From positions 1-19,146 of the forward strand of contig JAKOGH010001173.1 of the NCBI GenBank assembly GCA_024811115.1: 19,146 nucleotides of DNA. The letters run 5' to 3'. Shown here in pieces: positions 9,351 to 19,146 of this stretch (position 1 is its first letter; each line of letters opens with the position of its first letter). The notes beneath the pieces are model-generated. The model was not told the origin of the DNA, did not search any database, and worked only from the letters and a program-made list of their open reading frames with translations. Both the position numbers and the translations under genes were made by a program. This stretch comes from Terana coerulea. Its lineage: Eukaryota > Basidiomycota > Agaricomycetes > Polyporales > Phanerochaetaceae.

Positions 9351-11099
9351 ATGACTACGGCGTCCAATATCAATATCTCCGCCCTCACCTTCGCTAGTGA
9401 AGCCACCGCCGTCTCCGAGTACGACCCCGACGAGTACGAGAGGACGTCCTATTATAACGGCATCACCGGAGATGACGACCACCCGGATCTCGTGTACCGG
9501 TCGGACTTCCGCACCACGCCTTTTCCCAAGCCCGCCGGCAGACACGCCCATCTCCCCGTCAAGTCGCTCCGCGGCGTCTTCGACACCCCGCTGAACAGTG
9601 TCTGGGACACTGTCGGTCCCTAAATTCATGACCTGATCAAGGCTCGGAACATCCACTGGTCGTCCATCGACCCTGCCCGCTTCTTCACGCACGCACCGCT
9701 GGGAGAGGGGTCGAAGGGGAGTCTCGGTCCCATCGTCATCTGGGTTGGCGTCATTCCCGCTTCTACCTCCGCCAATACTGCCCACGACGTCTCCCAAGAG
9801 ATCCTTGACCTTCTGCGGAAGAACGGAGTCGACGATGCTGTCGTAGAATGGCGTGAGGCGGTCCCGCAGACGCTGGCAGGCCCCCGCTTATGCGCCATGT
9901 CGGCAGCATCAATTCTACCCATTATGCCCGTCGCTTCCTTACGCCTCTTCACGGCGTTCCCTCGCGACCGAAGAAACGGAGGAGGATTCCGAGGGCACAC
10001 TCACGCTCTGGTTCCATGAAAATCGAGACGAGGACGGCAACCTCAGCAACAAGGTCTACGGAGTCAGCAGCTGTCATGTCCTGCGCAAGGACACCACAGT
10101 CGAATACGAACACAAAGGCGGCGCACCCATGAACCATGTCAGAGTGTGCGGCATGCGTCGATTCGAGCGCGGCCTCGACGAGGTCACCCAGGCTGTTGCT
10201 CGTCATCGCTTTCTCGCGCACCGTTGGGCCCGGGATATCGTCCACCTGCGGGCGGAGGCGACGCAAGACGCGGAGAACGTAAGAATGATCAGCGCAACGC
10301 AAAGTGGACGACGAGACCGACGCCATTGCCGATCTCGAGGCCCTCTACGACGTCGTCACGACAAACTGGTCCCACATCAAGCTCCACCGTACCATTGGGT
10401 ACGTCCAATATGCTGCAGCCATCTCGGTCGACGTCGAGGGCGGCACACTATATACCTCGGACTGGGCTGCATTCCTGGCTGCTGAGGCGAAGGTCAGGGG
10501 AGGAGTTTAAGGGCAACGTTGTCGATCTCGGTGCGTTTCAACTTATCTTTCTTGTGATCACCTCGCTGAATGAAAACCACTTCTCTCAGGATCCAAGTAC
10601 AGTCCTCCAGATCTTGCAGGCATGTTCTATTCTCTCGGTGGCGGTCCGACCACGTTCAAATTTCCCCACGGGAGGAAGCTCCAGATCGAGGGCTGCGCCA
10701 CGCAGGACGACCTCGGCCACCCTGCAGAGCTCGACAGCGAAGGCCAGCGCTGCCTGATGGTCGGCAAAAACGGCAGCACGACCGATCTCACCATCGGACG
10801 TTACGCCGGCCTCGTTTCTTTCACCAAGAACGAAGTCGGCATCGAGTGTTGAGCTCGGTATATACAACTCGGGCAACAAGGCGGTCGAAGTCTTCTCCGC
10901 TAAAGGAGACTCGGGCGCCCTCGTCTGGCACATGAAGCACGGTAAAGCTCGCATCGTAGGCCAACTCCATTCTGGACGTAACAAGGGCGGCTCGACCAGC
11001 AATCATGTTCCGTACTGCACGCCTGGCTGGTACCTTCTGGAGCAGATTCAGAAGAGATTCAAGTATGCCGACTTCTACCGGACCACCTGGACAACTTGA
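9351..11099 (+). pseudogene. Broken trypsin-fold serine-protease-like gene with helical insert
   Basis: The remnant reads through as a protein of roughly 560 residues of a family I recall from wood-decay basidiomycetes but cannot name. A PA-clan-like triad is visible in order: His in VYGVSSCHVLRKD, Asp in LYTSDWAAFLA and Ser in FSAKGDSGALVW. An insert of about 120 residues between His and Asp is charged and helical (KVDDETDAIADLEALYD). One 59-nt intron lies at 10531-10589. The C-terminus is CTPGWYLLEQIQKRFKYADFYRTTW. The lesions are an in-frame TAA at 9621-9623, one C missing in each of the C-runs at 9881-9885 and 9959-9961, frame changes between about 10278 and 10304, an extra G in 10497-10500, and a shift near 10849. 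The protease assignment rests on motifs alone. Some lesions could be sequence errors, but their density is greater than in neighbouring genes. Confidence 0.75.
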
Positions 11100-11833
11100 G
11101 AGCAACATTGGTAGTTGTAAAGGTTTGTCTCTTTCTTCTGTCTCGTGCTTTCGTACGCATAGCTGACGAACGTCAACGCCAGCGTCTTCTTCTGAGGGCT
11201 TTGGTCCGCAATTTAGGCCCCACACACTGAGCCACCCCTACTTGACCCCTACCGGGAACTGGCTACAGTGTGTCTAAAAGTTCCGTAAAATCACCGTAAT
11301 TTCCCTTCCAGCGCATACTCAGAGGGCTGTGAGTACTCCAGATGTAAGACAAGCAAGCGTATAGTGCTTCAGAGCCAGATTGAAATTGGGTGGCTCAGTG
11401 AGCGGCGGATGTCTGCACACGCTACGTACACTGTGAGCTTATTTGACTCTAGTGGGGCCTGGTCTGGGTTGGGCGGCGGACGCTTTGTATGAACTATATG
11501 TGGCCCGCACTTTCTCTCGCGGCGTGAGTGCGCTGAGGCCAGAAGGAGTGGGATCACCACGAGCTGGATGGAGTCCTCGACCTCTCTGGGCTTCCTGTGC
11601 GGCCACTCGGATGCGTGGGCAGGGCAGGGAACAACTGAGGATCAACGGGCACGCGGCATGACGCCGCATCGCAGCCCATTGTATTACTTATTATGAGCCC
11701 GTCGAAATGAAGGACCCTGCCCGCGGGCCTTGTTCCCCGTCCCCCACCCTTGCACCGCCCGTCGCTTGTCCTGGCTCTGCTTCCCACTTTCCTTTCGCTG
11801 CTGACCTCGTAATTTTTGTATTCATAGCCCAAA
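11100..11833. other. Intergenic region and leader of the membrane-protein gene
   Basis: I see no convincing gene in about 730 bp. The last ~130 bp before the ATG at 11834 are pyrimidine-rich (clusters of C/T at 11730-11800), and the stretch ends in a branch-like CTGAC plus TTCATAG just before CCCAAAATG. This looks like a leader intron in the 5' UTR, although its donor is uncertain. Confidence 0.45.
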
Positions 11834-12900
11834 ATGTCCTCTGCGGCAAGCCCTCCAATTGCAACGAAGACGGCAACATCGGTCATCGTCGCAAGCGCAC
11901 AAGGGACCATTATCACCACCACCGTCTTCGACTCGCCCAGCAACACCGTGCCGGCGGACGCCTCCCCGCCCTCGTCCGCCACGCGCACGGCGAACGCGGC
12001 GCTCCCAATTGCCGCCATTGCGGGTGGCGCAGCGGCCGGCGTCGTCCTCGCGCTTGCCGCGGTGCTCGTCTGGCACTACTGGGGGCGATCTATCAAACGC
12101 AAAGAGGCGGAGGAGCGGAAACAGAAGGTGCGCGGCGCTGGGTCTGCTCAGCACAGCGGCGATCCTGGACTAATAGTGGGTGTGCCAGTTTGCGTTCAAG
12201 CAGCTGCAGGAGAACACGCGGCGGAATGCGTCGGGCCCGCGGGACTTCAGCAGCTACATGCCCTCGTTCTCCTTCAAGGGCGAGCGCAAGGTGCAGTTCG
12301 TCGCGGCGGGCGCGCCGACGCCCTCGCGCGAGTCGTCGTTCTCAGCGGCAGGCGAGAAGGAGAAGGGCGGTGCGTCGCTCGTCGTTTTCTGTCGTGACAG
12401 GATGTTGATGGTGCGCTTTAGCTATGGCGGAGGCCATCTCTTCCGTCCCTCCGTTCACCGCGCGCACGCTGAACCATGCACCCGCGCGACCAAGCCCGCT
12501 GGCGCACAGCCTCAGCCCGCCCGCCAGCACCGCGCCCTCGCCGACCGAGGCCTCGCACCCGCTCCTGCCCGGGCGCACCGACACCGACGCCTCCCAGGCG
12601 CCGAGCGCCGCCGCCGGCCCCGCGACGCTCGCCGTCCCGGCGCTGCACCACAAGAGCTCCGTCGCGAGCAGCGTGTCGATGTACTCGACGCAGAGCGGCG
12701 AGGAGCGCCAGCTGCGCGTCCCGCCCGCGCTCATCATGGCCGCGTTCGCGCGCCCCGACCCGACGCAGCCCGTCATCGCGGAGTACAGCCCCGTCGCGCG
12801 GCTCTCGGCGGCGGAGTACGACGACCCGAACCGGCTGTCGCACTACAGCACCACGTCGCGGACGTCGCAGCCCGACGTACCCATCGGCTACGCCAAGTGA
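11834..12900 (+). CDS. Single-pass membrane protein with Ser/Pro-rich cytosolic tail
   Basis: The exons are 11834-12127, 12189-12369 and 12422-12900, separated by 61- and 52-nt GT-AG introns, giving 317 residues in frame. Residues 1-55 are Ser/Thr/Ala-rich with no clear signal peptide. Residues 56-80 form one hydrophobic helix (ALPIAAIAGGAAAGVVLALAAVLVW), here cited only by its ends. It is followed at once by basic residues (GRSIKRK), which predicts N-terminus outside and C-terminus in the cytosol. The tail carries an amphipathic charged segment, then long Ser/Pro/Thr stretches with SVSMYSTQSGEER and a C-terminal tyrosine-rich part (AEYSPVARL, LSHYSTTSRTSQPD). This layout is common among basidiomycete membrane proteins and loosely resembles wall-stress sensors or adaptors, but no cysteine-rich WSC domain is present. 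The function is unknown. Confidence 0.74.
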
Positions 12901-13806
12901 CCGTCGGCGTTCATGCAAGACGCTCATGATCCCGAACTGTGAGACTCTAGCAGGGTTTTGTTGTTTATTACGGACCTTTTCACGCACTCTCACGGATTAG
13001 TTACGAGCGGATGACTTTAGACTCGGACATTAACATGGACCTACGTACCTACTTGTTCTCCTAGTTTTCGTACTGCTCTGTTCGCGATGTGTAACGATAT
13101 CTAACGCTGCGATGTAATTGTAGAAAAACGTGGTATTACGAACGCAGAGAACCCATGCAACGTTCCGATGATCGGTAGCAAAGCACGAGGCAAAATTTCT
13201 GGGGTGGTCTTGTGTTGACAGAAGAAGCACTAGTGCAGTCTTGCAGTTTGTTCTTCTCGGTACAGATGAAGCGCACGCTCATCCTCGCTACTGATGACCT
13301 GGAAACTGTCACAGCACCGGTATCTTCGTGTCTGACCGTACTGAGCTGCGTATGATCAGCGACATTGCGATGCGAATCCGCGACAGCCCCATTCCGTGGC
13401 AGAAGGCAGAGAGGAAGAAGCACTTCGAAGCTGGGCATGGCCGGCGGAGGTCATATCCGTTCATTTCACCCTCGGCGGGCGAGTGAAGCAAGATGTGAAG
13501 AGTTGGCCCAAGTCTTCCCTACTTCGGTGATTGCAGCATCAACAGCGTTGACCAGCATTTCGGCTGGCACAGGAATGTTGACAGCGGGAGCTGGTGGGTG
13601 TGCTGCTCTTCCTTTCCTCTAAGCGTACACCGACTTTTATGATGTTTATGAGCGTGTAGCTGGACACGCAAATATGCTAGAGCACTGCGCAGGTTAGTTG
13701 CTCTCGTGTGAGGCCACATACCTCGAGTTTCTCGCTTCTACCGTTTTATTCGTGATGCACAAAGGTGTCCAGAGATGCTGTATTATGATTTTATGCGAAC
13801 ACGACC
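12901..13806. other. Gene-poor region between convergent genes
   Basis: About 900 bp lie between the 3' ends of the membrane-protein gene (+) and Mic19 (-). Several short open frames of 60-100 codons exist on both strands, but none shows splice-supported extension, domain motifs or a repeated pattern. It is probably the 3' UTRs of both genes plus spacer. Confidence 0.5.
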
Positions 13807-14562
13807 CTACGATCGCAACGAATCTATGTAATGCTTGAACGCAAAATCTTCAGTACGGTCTTCCGCGAGTAGCACAGCACACTGCTCACCTGCTCTACTT
13901 TAGAGACGGCATTTTTGAACTCCGTCACTTCCCGGAAGCAATTCAACGAGGTTGTAGGCTGCGACCTGACACGTACACAACCGTCAAGCAGTCAAACAAA
14001 GCAGCCGGGTAGCCCATGACTCACTTGTAGCAATTCACCACCGCCTCGCTCGCCGTCTGCACCTCCGGGAACGCACTGAGGGCCCTCCGCGTCTGGAAGC
14101 GGTCCACCTTCTGCCGCAGCTCCTCCAGGTCGCCCAGCAGCACCGCGCTGCTCCCCACGCCGCCCGCCGCGCCCTCTGCGCCCTCCTCGCCGTCCTGCGC
14201 ACTCTCCGTGCCCGCCATCGCGCGCTCGCGGTCGAGGTTCTCCTTCTCCAGCGCCCGCTCGATCTCCTGCCGCACCTGCGCCTCCTCCTCGCGCAGGTGG
14301 CTCAGCTCGGCCTGGATGCGCGCGCGCACCTGCGCGTCGAGCGTCGCCTACCGCTCCGCGGAGGGCACGGGCGACGCGGTGTTGTCGACGAGGTCGTTCA
14401 CGACGTCCTCCGAAAACTGCAGGGCGGCGCGCGAGGGCGGTCGGGTGAGTCAGCGTCGTGTGCGGTGTGAGGTACAGCGCAGGGGAGGCTGCGTACTTGA
14501 ATGGGGGTCTCTGAGAAGAAGACCTTGTCCTCTGCGTCTGACTTGGATTGGCCGGCACCCAT
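13807..14562 (-). CDS. MIC19: Mic19 (MICOS complex subunit, DUF1690-type), interrupted by in-frame TAG
   Basis: This is a peripheral inner-membrane protein of the MICOS complex, which shapes mitochondrial crista junctions. The exons are 14562-14497, 14416-14025, 13965-13890 and 13833-13807, with 80-, 59- and 56-nt introns, giving 186 codons plus stop. The N-terminus MGAGQSKS has Gly2 and Ser6, a plausible N-myristoylation site as in CHCHD3. The family signature KVFFSETPIQFSEDVV is present. A long charged coiled coil follows (AELSHLREEEAQVRQEIE), and a C-terminal CX10C (CYKSQPTTSLNC) fits the fungal Mic19 CHCH domain. The C-terminus HYIDSLRS also fits. The oddity is codon 45 (14350-14348), which is TAG where relatives usually have Gln (ER-Q-xTLD). 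The rest of the frame is intact and conserved, so this is either a fresh nonsense allele or a base error. Confidence 0.88.
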
Positions 14563-15709
14563 GACAGCGATTACCCGCAGAAGGGACGGCGCGAGAGGGT
14601 GAGTTGCAACATGCGCCGAGCGGCGGGCGTACTGTCTGCGTCCGCACCCGGTTGACGCCTGAGGCCTGATGGGCGCTCCACCAGTGTGTGTCCTGTTACG
14701 GCAGCCGAACAGGCCTAGGATCGTCACCGACGAAGAACATTTTGCACTTGACTTACAGTAACAGGGTATACTTTAGTCTACATCCAAACTCTGGGTCCTT
14801 CAGTGTAGTGTCCCGGAGTTTGAAACGGCACGTCAGGCATCGCCTGGCCGCCACGGCATTTCCCACGTGGCAAGCCCGGGAGAAGAGTTCGCTGTATACT
14901 TACGCCGCCCTTGCCTGAGCCCGCTGCCCAAGCGTCGTCGCTCATATTATCACCTATCTCTGTCTGTATAATGCAGACGAATGCCTCCGAGCATGAGCCC
15001 GTGAGCTAAGGGAAGTATTAGCATAATAATGGAGTATGTACTTATCTAGTTAATTATAATACCATGAGTACTGTAAATATAGAGAAATGGTTGAGAGGGT
15101 GGGATGGCACCGGGGACATAGAAGCCAGTCCGGTAACTCTAGTATGCAGCTACCTTAATCATCACCCCTGGTACTGCGAGAAGCTGCAGACTCAGTGCTG
15201 TCGCCGTACAGGTCATACGTGCAAGGGGGAATACTTACCGACCTTAGCCTGGCCCTGCGACGATGATGATGACGTCGTCAGCGCAGCGCGCTTGAGGTCC
15301 AAGCTATTTCTTGCCGAGAAGCCGGTTCGAAGTCCGGGACACTTCTCAGAAGACCCCCACCTTGGTGACAGCCTCTATATACAAAGGAACGAGAGCATCC
15401 CTTCCGACTATTTAAGAGGCTGTCCTAGAGCCTAGGTATACTTCGGCGTGAATGGGTCGCTGCGTGGCCTAAATATCTGAGAATATGCTAACTGTAAGAG
15501 CGAAACTACTAGAAATTCTCCGAGCCAGATATTCAATCAATGTAATAGTATTTCTACTTCAATTACAGGCTTGGCAAGTTGGCAACTGGTGAGTTCCATT
15601 GGCCAGACTCAGATGCACACCCCTGGCCCGATAAAACTCACTTTCAACCTTCCCTCACTTATTGCTGCTGCCAGATCACAATTGTAGCACGGCAAAGTGG
15701 GTGGTTTGC
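14563..15709. other. Gene-poor region upstream of Mic19
   Basis: About 1.1 kb without a gene I can support. It should contain the Mic19 promoter; a CACGTG palindrome lies at 14874-14879, about 310 bp upstream of the Mic19 ATG. An AT-rich patch at 15005-15062 precedes an open frame of 123 codons (15064-15435), which has no recognisable feature. The stretch borders the inverted orphan-family fragment that begins near 15710. Confidence 0.45.
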
Positions 15710-16073
15710 AGCGAGGGCTGTTTACTGGTCTGCCGACGGACTAAAGGGAATTGTAGTCTATGCGTCACACCTCGCGCAACACCCTGGATGTAGATGGACA
15801 GACTCACAAACGCTTCTCGATCGCAAGAACGGAAATATGGTCTGCCAACTCTTGCCACTGTCGGTCGTAAGCGTACGAAAACAGCTTAACCTTTTGGGTC
15901 TCAATTCGCCTATCCAGGTGCTCACATTGCACAAACACTCTCGGTGCAATTGGTTCCTTCCACTCCTTTCCATTACTCCCGTCTTGGATGAACTCTTCTG
16001 CTATGCGATGATCTGATCCCGCGCCCTAGTGCCTATGCGGATTTTGAAATAACTCAGTCATGTATGCCACAGC
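15710..16073 (-). pseudogene. Truncated, inverted third copy of the orphan family (exon 2 plus 3' flank)
   Basis: Read on the minus strand, 16073-15804 matches exon 2 of the gene at 8280 from AYMTEL onward (GSNGKEWKEPIA, KVKLFSYAYDRQWQEL, ISVLAIEKRL), ending at the same TGA (15806-15804). Similarity continues about 95 bp into the 3' flank, to roughly 15710. Exon 1, the intron and the start of exon 2 are missing. An in-frame TAG lies at 16028-16026, beside a two-codon deletion in the Gly-rich insert. The frame is otherwise open with many synonymous and a few amino-acid changes, so the copy is fairly recent. It cannot encode the full protein. Confidence 0.88.
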
Positions 16074-16219
16074 GAAACCAGAATTCATGAGGGCCTCAGG
16101 AAAAGTGGCAGTCAAGTGCCAATATTGCAGGGCAGTTACTGAGTTGAAGTGCAATAACACAAAATATACTGTCCGTACATACACACCTACTCCTACAGCG
16201 GCCGGCACAGGCCCAACGA

Positions 16220-19132
<2,913 letters not shown>

Positions 19133-19146
19133 GCTGCCAGTAGAGA

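Noticed and set aside
12418..13000. Long Arg/Pro/Ala-rich open frames on both strands over the membrane-protein gene
   Set aside because: Low-complexity shadows produced by GC-rich codon use; the spliced frame ending at 12900 explains the region.
13365..13622. Short plus-strand frame starting MRCESATAPF between convergent genes
   Set aside because: No splice signals, motif or homologous copy; more likely 3' flank.
15320..15360. T-arm-like string (GGTTCGAA) suggesting a tRNA
   Set aside because: The flanking stem does not form five pairs around a seven-base loop, and no D-arm, anticodon arm or acceptor stem can be found upstream.
15064..15435. Open frame of 123 codons after an AT-rich patch, with several Cys residues and an Asp run
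   Set aside because: No recognisable motif, no paralogue in the window, and no splice-supported extension. A frame of this length can arise by chance; I would need transcripts.

Overview
The window looks like nuclear DNA of a basidiomycete fungus, probably an Agaricomycete of polypore type. Genes are compact and split by many 45-85 nt GT-AG introns with CTRAY-like branch points. Coding DNA is GC-rich, and the conserved proteins resemble fungal orthologues. Nothing suggests bacterial, organellar, viral or transposon DNA.

Layout: (1) 168-1077 (+) Vps2/CHMP2, an ESCRT-III subunit; (2) 4039-1319 (-) Cog4, a Golgi tethering subunit, in ten exons; (3) 4275-7158 (+) a DHX35-type DEAH-box RNA helicase in seventeen exons, head-to-head with Cog4 over about 235 bp; (4) 7357-7929 and 8280-8940 (+) two tandem paralogues of an unrecognised two-exon family; (5) 9351-11099 (+) a heavily broken trypsin-fold serine-protease-like gene with a helical insert between His and Asp; (6) 11834-12900 (+) a single-pass membrane protein with a Ser/Pro-rich tail; (7) 14562-13807 (-) the MICOS subunit Mic19, interrupted by a TAG; (8) 15710-16073 (-) a truncated, stop-containing third copy of the orphan family; (9) 19132-16220 (-) the Prp19-complex protein Cdc5/Cef1, with an 11-nt microexon. 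Long stretches without a convincing gene lie at 11100-11833, 12901-13806 and 14563-15709.

The housekeeping genes serve unrelated processes: membrane scission, Golgi transport, splicing and cristae organisation. They look like conserved blocks around a lineage-specific island at about 7.3-16.1 kb that holds the orphan family, the broken protease and the membrane protein. There is no operon-like cooperation, although DHX35 and Cdc5 are both spliceosome-associated.

A recurring feature is frame breaks in genes that should be essential. Vps2 and Cdc5 each appear to lack one CG in a CG-repeat. DHX35 lacks one base at each of three places. These are most simply consensus sequence errors, so the TAG in Mic19 and the lesions in the protease gene should be read with that in mind. 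The protease gene carries many more lesions and is probably a true pseudogene. All exon boundaries were inferred by eye from splice signals, reading frame and remembered family conservation.
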